From contig NZ_MWWY01000006.1 of NCBI RefSeq assembly GCF_002259755.1, forward strand, positions 55,845 to 119,844: 64,000 nucleotides of DNA, read 5' to 3'. Source of the DNA: Bifidobacterium hapali. GTDB taxonomy: Bacteria > Actinomycetota > Actinomycetes > Actinomycetales > Bifidobacteriaceae. The position numbers were made by a program, and so were the translations under genes. Below, in pieces: positions 16,982-25,797 of the stretch. A model generated the notes under the pieces. The model made no database searches. It had not been told where the DNA came from and worked only from the letters and a program-made list of their open reading frames with translations. Numbering within the stretch: the stretch's first letter is position 1; each line of letters opens with the position of its first letter.

Positions 16982-18292
16982 ATGCTTGAGTTCACGTCTC
17001 GATATCTAGGAACCGACGCCAAGGGGACACGCACGTTTTTCGTGATTTCCTTATCTTCGTGCATCTACTGGTTCCTGTCTATCAAAGGCGTGATCTACGA
17101 GCCATTTCGTCAAGCGTTGGGCGTTACCAACGCGCAGCTGGGCTTCTTACTTGGAGTAGCCGGCTTTGTGCAAGTGTTTGGCTATCTTGCACTAGGTTGG
17201 ATACAAGATTTTCTCAACATCCGCAAAGTCATTGCATTTGATTTGATCGGTTACGGGCTGATTGCCATGTCACTTGCCATAGCATCTCATCTGCCGCTGT
17301 GGTATCTAACGATTGCGTTCGCTTGCTTCGGTTTATTTGGGGAAGCATTGTACTGGCCAACTATTCAGAAGAGTACACGTGGATTATCTGACGGCGTGCA
17401 TCAGGCTGCCTTGTTTAGCGTGCAGGAAGCCATGCGCGGTGCTATGGGATTATTCGCCAACATGATCACATTGCTACTACTGATGATCTCACTTACGCCA
17501 ATTGCTGGAGCGCGTACAGCGATGGTCTGCTATGCGTTGCTCATGATCGTCTTTTCAGTGGTTGTGTTGCATGGTATTCCTGACGATTTCTTACACGAAC
17601 GTCGCCTCGCTTCTCGTCGCGATCAATCAGCCGTTGTAACACAACACCAAACATCTGGTGTGACGTTAGTCCGCAACGCGCTGCATATGCCAATCGTGTG
17701 GACAACTGGATTGGCTACTATGTGCGGATACACCACATACATCGCTGCAACTACCTACACTCTACCTCTATTGCAGCAGTCATTTGGTCTCAGCGACACA
17801 CAAGCAGCTGTGTACGGTCTTGTCAATACTGGCATACTGCCTATCGTTGCCGCGCTGATATCCGGTCGGATCGCTAAACAATTCACGGATAGTCCACGGT
17901 GGATATCTCTCTTGTTTGTCGCATGTGCCGCATGTTCGATTCCGCTCATAGTCATACCTAAACATGACTCATGGCTCGTCGTTTGCATGATAGTCACGTG
18001 CGTATTGGCCCTCATATGCTACGCAACTCGTGCTATCTACTACGTGCCGATCGGCGAATACGATGTGCCCAACGATCAAGCTGCAACCGTTATGTCCGTT
18101 GCCTCATTCCTCGGCTATATGCCATCTTTCTTCGCATATCCGATGTTCGGTACGATTATTGACCGCAGTATTACCAGTGCAACAGCATATCGCATTATTT
18201 TTCTTATTATTCTGCTGACTAGTTGTGCCGGAGCTGGATTTAGTGTGCTCGGTCATCGACTTATTCAGCGCAAACAATCGCGATTCTCATAG
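16982..18292 (+). CDS. Major facilitator superfamily transporter
   Basis: 436 residues with about twelve hydrophobic helices. ATG 16982 follows TAAGGAG. The fold is an MFS organic-anion or sugar-phosphate-type permease (GVTNAQLGFLLGVAGFVQVFGYLALGWIQDFLNIRKV in the first half, VMSVASFLGYMPSFFAYPMFGTIIDR in the second). It is transcribed away from the GH5_18 operon and has its own copy of the LacI operator, so it belongs to the same response. It may take up a mono- or disaccharide or export a product; the substrate is not visible. Confidence 0.85.
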   Translation: MLEFTSRYLGTDAKGTRTFFVISLSSCIYWFLSIKGVIYEPFRQALGVTNAQLGFLLGVAGFVQVFGYLALGWIQDFLNIRKVIAFDLIGYGLIAMSLAIASHLPLWYLTIAFACFGLFGEALYWPTIQKSTRGLSDGVHQAALFSVQEAMRGAMGLFANMITLLLLMISLTPIAGARTAMVCYALLMIVFSVVVLHGIPDDFLHERRLASRRDQSAVVTQHQTSGVTLVRNALHMPIVWTTGLATMCGYTTYIAATTYTLPLLQQSFGLSDTQAAVYGLVNTGILPIVAALISGRIAKQFTDSPRWISLLFVACAACSIPLIVIPKHDSWLVVCMIVTCVLALICYATRAIYYVPIGEYDVPNDQAATVMSVASFLGYMPSFFAYPMFGTIIDRSITSATAYRIIFLIILLTSCAGAGFSVLGHRLIQRKQSRFS

Positions 18293-18403
18293 CCATTCAC
18301 GCGAGCAAATTACTCACGCACAATAGCGAACCAACATTGTTACAGCTCATCCATTTCATCCATTCCATCCTCTACTATCACCAATCGCCCAGCAAAGGAG
18401 CCC

Positions 18404-19282
18404 ATGATGAAAATCAAACAACTCGGTACCGCAGCCGCAGAACGCATTCCCGGCATCTTCTGCACATGCGACCTGTGTCGTCACGCCAGTGAAGTCGGCG
18501 GTAAAGAGATTCGCACGCAATGTCAAGCCATCGTTGACAATGCGATCCTGCTTGATTTTCCAGGAGATACGTATTTGCATTACTTGCGTGATCGGTTCCC
18601 GCTGCCGAGCGTACGTTCACTACTCGTTACGCACTGGCATTCCGATCACTTTTATGGCGAAGATCTTGCGTTCCGCATGGATGGTTACGTTATCAACAAT
18701 CCCACACCCCATCTCGAAGTCTACGGCTCTGAAACCGTACATGGATTCCACGAGCGCGCATTTTTCCTCGAGCAACGCCATGACGAAGAGCATATCTCGT
18801 TCACTACTGTTCGTCCCGGTGATGACTTTATTGTGGCCAGCTCACCAGATAATCAACACTCAAATGAAGAACCACGGCGATACACTGCACATGCGTTCGA
18901 GGCCGCTCACGGTCATCACGCCGCAGATAGTCTCTTCTATTCCTTAAGCGACGGCGAGCGCACGTTATTGTATGCTCACGACACTGGCTGGTTTCCAGAT
19001 AATACGTGGGCTGAGCTCGAGCGAGTTGGCGGTCATTATGATTATGTGTCGCTTGACTGCAATCATGCGTTGCATGGCGTATCACTCAGTATGCACATGA
19101 ATTTTGAGGATAACTTGCGTGTACGTGACCGTATGATTCAACTTGGTATTGCTGACGAGCATACTATTTTTGTCGCTAATCATTTTTCACATAATGGGCG
19201 CACCACACAAGCTGAGATGGATGAAGCCGCTCGTAAGGAAGGTTTCATCAGCGCTTACGACGGCATGGAAATTGACTTCTAG
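18404..19282 (+). CDS. Metallo-beta-lactamase-fold hydrolase, PhnP-like
   Basis: 292 residues, start after AAAGGAG (a second ATG follows at 18407). The N-terminus (GTAAAERIPGIFCTCDLCRHA, then GGKEIRTQCQAIV) matches PhnP-type phosphodiesterases, including a Cys cluster that can hold a structural metal. THWHSDHFYGED at residues 76-87 is the dinuclear HxHxDH site, with later ligands in HDTGWF and NHFSHNG. It probably hydrolyses a phosphodiester or cyclic nucleotide. It converges on the amrS gene; no operon partner shows its pathway. Confidence 0.8.
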   Translation: MMKIKQLGTAAAERIPGIFCTCDLCRHASEVGGKEIRTQCQAIVDNAILLDFPGDTYLHYLRDRFPLPSVRSLLVTHWHSDHFYGEDLAFRMDGYVINNPTPHLEVYGSETVHGFHERAFFLEQRHDEEHISFTTVRPGDDFIVASSPDNQHSNEEPRRYTAHAFEAAHGHHAADSLFYSLSDGERTLLYAHDTGWFPDNTWAELERVGGHYDYVSLDCNHALHGVSLSMHMNFEDNLRVRDRMIQLGIADEHTIFVANHFSHNGRTTQAEMDEAARKEGFISAYDGMEIDF

Positions 19283-19310
19283 TGTTCACGACCTGCAGAT
19301 CAGGCACATT

Positions 19311-19372
19311 GTGGGCATAGGCTGTTCATGACGCGCTGACAAGTCATGGATTCGTGAACAGTCTATGCCCAC
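19311..19372. repeat. 62-bp hairpin repeat, copy 1
   Basis: GTGGGCATAGGCTGTTCA (19311-19328) and its reverse complement with one change (19355-19372) flank a 26-nt loop. The same 18-bp arms and loop size recur at 62189-62250. It sits between convergent genes and could act as a bidirectional terminator. Confidence 0.8.
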
Positions 19373-19433
19373 AGTGGGTCCGCACTGGGATTGTATGACC
19401 ACGCTGGGTTTTACAGAACCCACTACCGCGCGA

Positions 19434-20567
19434 CTACCGCATGGGGATGCGCCAGCTGCGCCGGCCAAACCCTTGGAAATCAGCCGTAGTATCCCACCGG
19501 CCGGGAATTACGCAGCCACACTCCGGGCATCGTCCATCTGCGGTCAGCCTGTATGACTCGATCTCATACCAGTCGCGCACGATCAACGTACCCCCGCACT
19601 GCGGACACCATGTTGTGTCTCCATCTTGGTCGGTCACGTTGCCGGTATATACGAACCGCAACCCCTCCCCTATCGCGATATCGCGAGCGCGTGTGAGCGT
19701 ATCAAGCGGCGTGGGCGGTACGTCACGCATTCGATAATCGGGATGGAACGCAGAGAAATGTAGTGGCACATCGCGTCCGCAGTGTTCGCGAATCCATACG
19801 CATTCAGCATGTAGCTGCGCATCGTCATCGTTATATCCGGGGATGAGCAATGTGGTCAATTCCACCCAGACATTGGTTTCATTGCACACGTATGCAATGG
19901 TGTCGAGCACATCCGCCAGATGCGTGCCGGTAACATTGCGATAGAAGTCTTCGGTGAAGCCTTTGAGATCAATGTTTGCAGCGTCCATTACTCGGTAGAA
20001 GTCTGTTCGCGCTACAGCAGACATGTATCCGGCCGTGACAGCGATCGCGTTCACGCCAAGTTCTCGGCATGCTTCGGCTGTATCGATTGCATATTCAGCA
20101 AATACGATCGGATCGTTGTAGGTGAACGCAACCGACCGCGCACCGTAGTCAACTGCCGTGCGTGCGATGCGTTCAGGACTTGCTTCGACGGCGAGCGTAC
20201 TCCATTGACGGGATGTGGAAATCGACCAATTTTGACAGTATCGGCAGGCCGAATTACAGCCGGCGGTACCAAAGCTGAGTACTGACGAGCCGGGATAGAA
20301 ATGGTTGAGCGGTTTCTTCTCGACTGGGTCCATTGCAAATCCGGAACTTCGTCCGTATGTGTCGAGCACGATAGTGCCGTCGTGATTAGATCGTACGAAG
20401 CAGAAGCCTCGTTGGCCGTCACGCAAAGTGCAATGTCGCGGGCACACGTCGCAACATACGCGACCGTCTGCTAGCCGATGTTGCCAGCGGCCGATAGCTT
20501 GCGGCGGCAGTGAGGTTACGCTGGTCGAGGTTCCAGCAGCGGTGGTTGTGCTGCTTACGTTTGTCAT
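19434..20567 (-). CDS. amrS: AmmeMemoRadiSam system radical SAM enzyme
   Basis: 377 residues. ATG 20567 overlaps the stop of the amrB-amrA gene (ATGA). Residues 38-56 hold a Cys cluster (CCDVCPRHCTLRDGQRGFC) typical of AmrS. The radical SAM motif is GCNSACRYCQNW (Cys104, 108, 111), followed by SVAFTYNDPIVFAEY, NIDLKGF and the C-terminal zinc-ribbon pairs CPQCGG and CPECGC. The family is always found with AMMECR1 and MEMO1 homologues. Its reaction is not established; a modification of a small molecule or protein is presumed. Confidence 0.92.
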   Translation of the reverse strand: MTNVSSTTTAAGTSTSVTSLPPQAIGRWQHRLADGRVCCDVCPRHCTLRDGQRGFCFVRSNHDGTIVLDTYGRSSGFAMDPVEKKPLNHFYPGSSVLSFGTAGCNSACRYCQNWSISTSRQWSTLAVEASPERIARTAVDYGARSVAFTYNDPIVFAEYAIDTAEACRELGVNAIAVTAGYMSAVARTDFYRVMDAANIDLKGFTEDFYRNVTGTHLADVLDTIAYVCNETNVWVELTTLLIPGYNDDDAQLHAECVWIREHCGRDVPLHFSAFHPDYRMRDVPPTPLDTLTRARDIAIGEGLRFVYTGNVTDQDGDTTWCPQCGGTLIVRDWYEIESYRLTADGRCPECGCVIPGRWDTTADFQGFGRRSWRIPMR

Positions 20568-22198
20568 GATTGTTCCTCGAACGCATGCACAGTGTACCGG
20601 CTGCATTCCACGCTACCGTCTTGCCAATCGTAACGTGGCGATAATCCAGCTTTGCGCAACAAGTGAGCGACAAAATCGTGACTATTGGGCAGTTCCTGCC
20701 ATACTTGTGGTAAGAACGTAGCACGATGACCATGCCAGTCGTCAATAATGAGTCCGTCCACGCCCGGCCGTAGCGCATGTTCGAGCGCAGCACGCGAGCC
20801 GACGCGCATCGGTTCCGGCTTAGAGAGTACTGATACTTCAATATTCAGTTGCGCAAATTCATCGGCATCTACTGGCATGAATCGTGGATCGCGTACGGCA
20901 GCGTCTACCGCATGTTCAGCTACGTCGCGTCCGAGCGGACGGTAGGCTTCGATCGTACCGATGCAGCCGCGCAAGTTTCCATGTTCGCGTAGCGTGACGA
21001 AACTCGCACCGGGCTGGTGGAGCCATGCGTGAGCTGCGACGATATCAGCCGCAGTCGGTTCACTGGGATCGTTCACGCCGAGATATCGCGCAAGTGCAGT
21101 GCGTGCAAGATTGATGAGAATAGTGCCTGCATCGGCTGGAAGACTACTGTTATCACTGTCGTTTGAGTGCTGCTGATCGCTGATGACTGTGTTTGTTGCG
21201 ATGTCAGCCGCATCATTATCCGTGTCACTAGACGTGCCAGTTTCTGACGTTGCGTCTTCCCACACGGCAAATGAAGCATAGCCCACAACCGGCGTATCAG
21301 GCTCAGCCATCGCAGGTCGGTCAGCATGCACACCATCTGCGGCAGCGAGCGCAACGTCACCGTCGTCACCGGATGTTGCGCATCCAAGGAATCGCACAGG
21401 CAACCCTTTACGTAAGCATGCGTCGAGCAGTCCATTGACTGGGTACGCACCACACGCTCGGTTGGGTCGAATTGGCAGGTCACGAGTGGCGATCCGTTGG
21501 ATTGTTTCATCGTCTAGTTCTCGCCCTTCGTAGTGCGGATGATAGTGGGACAGATCAGAGCTAATCACGATCACGGTTTCTGGACCGCCCCACAGTGCGC
21601 GGATGACGTCACCGACTTCACGAGGAGACGCGTCACCGGCATTCATCGCTACGATGGTCAGATTGTCGCCGAGTACGCGCTGTAAGAATGGTATTTGTAC
21701 TTCGACTGCATGTTCGCGTGCGTGAGTTGCGTCGTTGATGCTCAGTGATGGTACAGTTGCGAGTGCTTGTTGTTCTGCATCGTGATCAACGGGAACGGTG
21801 CCGAGTGGTGTGGCGAAAGCAGATGCGGTTGGGCATGCGATGCCGCGAACTGGCACGCGATGTGTTGGACCGATAATGACCGCGCGATGAATAGTGCCGC
21901 GACCGCGTTCGAGTAATGCGTAGGCGAGTGCGGCAGTTGTACCAGAGTATACGTATCCTGCGTGCGGCACGATGACGGCTTTCGGTGCGCCAGCTGGCAA
22001 TCGGTGTGCGAATCCCGTATCGTGTAGTAGGCCTCGCGCATAGTCGAGTTGTTCATCGATGAGTGAGCGCAGCTCGTGTGCGTCGGCGGGATAGAATGCA
22101 CCAGCTACTGCCGCTGGGCGTATAGCGGCGTGCTCTGGTAGTGTACGATCCGCGCCGGGAAACCGATTCTCAACCCCATTATTAGTGAACCTCATCAT
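20564..22198 (-). CDS. AmmeMemoRadiSam proteins B and A fused (MEMO1-AMMECR1)
   Basis: 544 residues in two domains. Residues about 25-315 are the MEMO1-like AmrB domain with metal-site residues in VPHAGYVYSG, HAVEVQIPFLQ and SSDLSHYHPHY. After a Ser/Asp/Asn-rich linker (about 320-360) comes the AMMECR1-like AmrA domain with the hallmark NLRGCIGT. The domains are two genes in many bacteria. ATG 22198 is preferred because GGGGGTGG is suitably placed; a TTG six bases earlier is an alternative. With the overlapping amrS this is a complete AmmeMemoRadiSam set. The biochemical function of the trio is unknown. Confidence 0.9.
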   Translation of the reverse strand: MMRFTNNGVENRFPGADRTLPEHAAIRPAAVAGAFYPADAHELRSLIDEQLDYARGLLHDTGFAHRLPAGAPKAVIVPHAGYVYSGTTAALAYALLERGRGTIHRAVIIGPTHRVPVRGIACPTASAFATPLGTVPVDHDAEQQALATVPSLSINDATHAREHAVEVQIPFLQRVLGDNLTIVAMNAGDASPREVGDVIRALWGGPETVIVISSDLSHYHPHYEGRELDDETIQRIATRDLPIRPNRACGAYPVNGLLDACLRKGLPVRFLGCATSGDDGDVALAAADGVHADRPAMAEPDTPVVGYASFAVWEDATSETGTSSDTDNDAADIATNTVISDQQHSNDSDNSSLPADAGTILINLARTALARYLGVNDPSEPTAADIVAAHAWLHQPGASFVTLREHGNLRGCIGTIEAYRPLGRDVAEHAVDAAVRDPRFMPVDADEFAQLNIEVSVLSKPEPMRVGSRAALEHALRPGVDGLIIDDWHGHRATFLPQVWQELPNSHDFVAHLLRKAGLSPRYDWQDGSVECSRYTVHAFEEQS

Positions 22199-22314
22199 AG
22201 ACAACCACCCCCGCTATCTATGATAGGCGTTTGTATCATGCCGTTAGATAAACGAGGATGTTGCCGATAGGAGAGCCAATACAACGCGCACAAAGCGCGT
22301 TCTAAATTGCAGGG

Positions 22315-22391
22315 CGAGCTGTCTCGCGAAGCGGTTGAAATCTCAGCTCCCCTTGGGGAGCTGAGATAGGGCCGCTTCGCGAGACAGCTCG
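22315..22391. terminator. Two-tier long hairpin downstream of GH38
   Basis: The outer 20-bp arms (22315-22334 and 22372-22391, beginning CGAGCTGTCTCGCGAAG) enclose an inner 13-bp stem, ATCTCAGCTCCCC (22340-22352) with its complement (22355-22367) and a 2-nt loop. It lies between the GH38 stop and the amrB-amrA start, so it ends the GH38 transcript. The AGCTCCCC core resembles REP-like sequences at 38299 and about 59340. Confidence 0.75.
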
Positions 22392-22411
22392 ACTTGCATT
22401 ATCGACGCGCA

Positions 22412-25400
22412 CTACGCGCGCGAGATGCGTAGCGTGGCGAGTTGGAATGGGCCGAGGTGAAGTGTCGCGCCTTCGGCCGGCTGACCGGCGTCGCCGGCGA
22501 GAGCGATTGGCAAGTCATCGGCAATTGCTTCGCCTTCAAGCACGTTCGTTTCGCGAATCGTTGCGCCTTGCAATACACCGCCGAATCCGTCGTTCACGTG
22601 TACGGTTGCAGTTGCGCGACCGCCAGCTGATTCGTAAACGCGCGCGATCAGATCACCGGACCCGTCGTCGGCGAGCTTAACCCAGTCCAGCACAGCCGTG
22701 CCAGTCTCATTTTCGACACTTACGAGCGGCGCAATATCAGGCACGTCGTGCAGTTCGGGAGCGTTCATTGTCGCAGCCGCGTCGAGCGTACGCTCGATCG
22801 TCGCATCGGCAACAACCGCCCAGTTGTAATCATGACGACCGATATCAGTGCGCGGATCAGGATAAACCGGCGCGGATACCAGCGACAGACGGAACATAGT
22901 GCCGGAGCCAGTGCCGAGCGACGCATCCGCGTTGATCGGCGCAGCATCGGAACCGTAAATAGAACCGTTGACAACAGCCGCTGCATATCCAGCTTCGTTG
23001 AATATTGCGAATCGGTTAGTGCAGTTTTCAAACTTCGCTTCGTCGGAGGCACTGTTCTTGACGATCGGTCGAGTGACGAGTCCGTACTGGCAGTCGTATG
23101 TCGCACGGTCGGCGACGATTGCCAGCGGCACATCGACCTTAAGGAAGCGCTCCCTAGCTTGCCAGTCAACACTCGTATGGAAGTCGAGCTGACTTGCGCC
23201 GGGACGCAACGTAATCGTCGTGTCGATAACCGTGTTGTCTTCTTCCGTACGCACAGTAATCGTTGCCGCACCGTCAACAACGTCAGCCGAAACGATTGAA
23301 CCAGTCAGATCGTGACGTACGAGTAACGACTCGCGTTCGATATCCCACGCATCCCATACGGCTGGCTCATCTTTCATCAGTTCGTAGCGACCGATGCGAG
23401 CGCCAGAAGGTACTAGTTCGCGACCGTTCTTCTCGTCGATCAGCGAGGAGACAGTACCATCCGTTTCGATCGTTGCTGAAATCACGCCGTTGGAGATACT
23501 CACGCGACCGTCATCAAGCTTGGTGAGCAACGTCGGCAGCGCATCGCCGCGATCGTCAACCAGACGCACGTGCCACGACAGTCCATCCGCATGATACTGG
23601 CTGATACGAGCGGCAGGCAACACATCCGCGTTCGGATTGGATGCGCGAAGTACTGCGCACGCGTCCGCAGCAATATCAGCAAGCCGCTTCAAGTCACGTG
23701 CATAGTTTGCGCGCGCTTCGCGATGCACCCACGCAATACCAGAGCCAGGCAGAATGTCGTGGAACTGGTCGAGCAGCAGCGTCTTCCAGATACCATCTAT
23801 TTCCTCACTCGGATACGTGTACGTCGGATCAGCGAGCGTCGCGGCAGCACCAAGATACTCAACCGTACGCAGCAACGATTCTTCAGTACGGCAACCGCGC
23901 TTCATATCCTGCTGCGAGGTGAGCGTACCACGATGCAGTTCGAGATACAGCTCGCCCTTGTACGTTGGCATTTCTGGGCCAGCATTCTCCTCAAGCTGCG
24001 TACGCGCCTTGTCGAAGAACTCGTTCGGGCCTTCGAGCGTTACGCGCGATACGCCTTCGAGATTCTTGTAACGATGCAGATGCTCCATCATGTTGCGCGT
24101 AGGACCGCCGCCGCCATCACCGAAACCGAAGAGCAAGAGCGAACGGTCAGCGAGATCTTTGTCTTGGAAATTCTTCTCGGCGTAAGTCAACTCTTGCACA
24201 TTGCACCATGCTGCGTACGTGTCGGACGGCGGGAAATGCGTGAAGATTGACGTTCCATCAATGCCCTGCCACATGAACGAATGATGTGGGAACTTTGTGG
24301 TGTCGTTCCACGAAATTTTCTGAGTGAGGAACCATTCGTAGCCGGCACGACGAGCAATCTGCGGCCACGCGCCGGTATAGCCGAAGCTATCGGGGAGCCA
24401 AATGCCCTTCGGTTCAACGCCGAGATGCTCCTTGTAATAGCGCTTGCCGTAGCTGATTTGACGAATGAGCGACTCACCAGTCGGCAACATGCCGTCGGAT
24501 TCTACCCACATGCCACCAACCGGAATGAATCGGCCTTCCTTGATACGTTCAAGCATGCGCTTGAAAATATCTGGATGATCTTCCTCAAGCCACGCATACT
24601 GCTGTGCTGAGCTCATCGCGTACTGATAGTCAGGATCAATATCCATGAGTGCGAGTGCATTCGCAACCGTGCGAGCAACCTTGCGGCGCGTTTCGCGCAC
24701 TGGCCACAGCCACGCAGAATCAATATGTGCATGACCAACTGCACTCACGTTCATAGCAGACGCGTTCGCAGGCTTAGCGAGCACGCCAGCGAGTTCAGCA
24801 CGAGCTGCAACCACCGAGTCAAGATGTTGCTCATCGAATACGTTAAGCGAACGCTGTAACGCTTTAGCAAGCTGCCAGTAGCGAGGTGTATCTTTATCGC
24901 CCTGTTCCATGAGCTGGATTACAACATCGAGATCAACACGATAGTCTTCAAACCGCTGGTCAAATTCGGTGAGATTCGCAGACTTGAAGACGTACGGTTC
25001 TTCTGGCTTGCCTGTAGCATGGTCGCCAAGCTCGGTTTCTACGAACGGTGGAACGCCAAGGATTAACGGATTGCTGGCAGCTTCGAGATAGACCGTGAAC
25101 GTGCCATCCTCGGCGACTGGAACTTGCGCGTTACCGTCTGCATCCATAAACGGCACCCATGTGTTTAGCGGATGGACAGCCTTGATAGCAGTACCGTCAG
25201 CGCGATAGACAAGTCCTTCAATATGACCACCACATGAATGCGGATACCAGCCGAGGTCAATGACCAGTTCGAGCGGACGACCATCTTTCGGATAGCCAGC
25301 TGGTACGCGACCAGTCAAACGGAACCAAACAGTGCCCCATGTGGTGCCCCATTCATGACCGAGTTCAAACGGTGTGAAATTAATTTCACCGCGATTGAGT

Positions 25401-25552
25401 TTGTCAAAGAACTCGTCGGTCGGCATTGGCTCGCCGGGAATGTCAAATGATTCAACCGATAATGGAGTCACGATCGGGTGAACATAAGGCTCTACGCGCT
25501 GGCGAAGAACGCGTTTGCCGCGGTTTATCTGCGCTTCAGGTTTGAGGTACAT
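22412..25552 (-). CDS. GH38 alpha-mannosidase
   Basis: 1046 residues, normal for bacterial GH38. An N-terminal beta-rich region is followed by the catalytic barrel: GHAHIDSAWLWPVRET near residue 273 gives the zinc His/Asp pair, and WLPDSFGYTGAWPQ near residue 385 the nucleophile Asp. The GH38 middle region (LFGFGDGGGGPTRNMMEHLHRYKN, DQFHDILPGSGI) and a C-terminal beta-sandwich follow. No signal peptide is present, so the enzyme is cytoplasmic. ATG follows GTGAAAGGCG. The gene has its own promoter with the LacI operator at 25674, in addition to possible read-through from the GH2 gene. It would release alpha-1,2/1,3/1,6-linked mannose from imported N-glycan arms. Confidence 0.94.
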   Translation of the reverse strand: MYLKPEAQINRGKRVLRQRVEPYVHPIVTPLSVESFDIPGEPMPTDEFFDKLNRGEINFTPFELGHEWGTTWGTVWFRLTGRVPAGYPKDGRPLELVIDLGWYPHSCGGHIEGLVYRADGTAIKAVHPLNTWVPFMDADGNAQVPVAEDGTFTVYLEAASNPLILGVPPFVETELGDHATGKPEEPYVFKSANLTEFDQRFEDYRVDLDVVIQLMEQGDKDTPRYWQLAKALQRSLNVFDEQHLDSVVAARAELAGVLAKPANASAMNVSAVGHAHIDSAWLWPVRETRRKVARTVANALALMDIDPDYQYAMSSAQQYAWLEEDHPDIFKRMLERIKEGRFIPVGGMWVESDGMLPTGESLIRQISYGKRYYKEHLGVEPKGIWLPDSFGYTGAWPQIARRAGYEWFLTQKISWNDTTKFPHHSFMWQGIDGTSIFTHFPPSDTYAAWCNVQELTYAEKNFQDKDLADRSLLLFGFGDGGGGPTRNMMEHLHRYKNLEGVSRVTLEGPNEFFDKARTQLEENAGPEMPTYKGELYLELHRGTLTSQQDMKRGCRTEESLLRTVEYLGAAATLADPTYTYPSEEIDGIWKTLLLDQFHDILPGSGIAWVHREARANYARDLKRLADIAADACAVLRASNPNADVLPAARISQYHADGLSWHVRLVDDRGDALPTLLTKLDDGRVSISNGVISATIETDGTVSSLIDEKNGRELVPSGARIGRYELMKDEPAVWDAWDIERESLLVRHDLTGSIVSADVVDGAATITVRTEEDNTVIDTTITLRPGASQLDFHTSVDWQARERFLKVDVPLAIVADRATYDCQYGLVTRPIVKNSASDEAKFENCTNRFAIFNEAGYAAAVVNGSIYGSDAAPINADASLGTGSGTMFRLSLVSAPVYPDPRTDIGRHDYNWAVVADATIERTLDAAATMNAPELHDVPDIAPLVSVENETGTAVLDWVKLADDGSGDLIARVYESAGGRATATVHVNDGFGGVLQGATIRETNVLEGEAIADDLPIALAGDAGQPAEGATLHLGPFQLATLRISRA

Positions 25553-25673
25553 TATCGCCTTTCACTTCCTTGTGTATGTACTTATATGTTTTTCTGCCGA
25601 GCATGCTCAGGCATGGCCTTTGGACCTGTCATCCACCCTACGGTCGACGGCAGACAGTTGTTTCCACCGTTAA

Positions 25674-25687
25674 CTAAAGCGGTTTAG
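25674..25687. promoter_or_regulatory. LacI-type operator of the GH38 gene
   Basis: CTAAAGCGGTTTAG, the best central-CG copy of the palindrome, starts one base after the predicted -10 hexamer of the minus-strand promoter, so a bound repressor would sit on the start of transcription. Confidence 0.7.
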
Positions 25688-25688
25688 T

Positions 25689-25719
25689 ACTATATTGCCA
25701 TACGACACACAAAAGTCAA
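25689..25719 (-). promoter_or_regulatory. Predicted GH38 promoter
   Basis: On the minus strand TTGACT (25719-25714) and TATAGT (25694-25689) are separated by 19 bases. Both hexamers are strong, the spacer slightly long. Together with the adjacent operator this gives a regulated internal promoter between GH2 and GH38. Confidence 0.55.
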
Positions 25720-25797
25720 AAAACCGTGTGTGTTCCCCTGCACACGACACAACCATGGGCGCGGCTCCTATTCTATAAAGAAGCCGCGCCCATTGCC

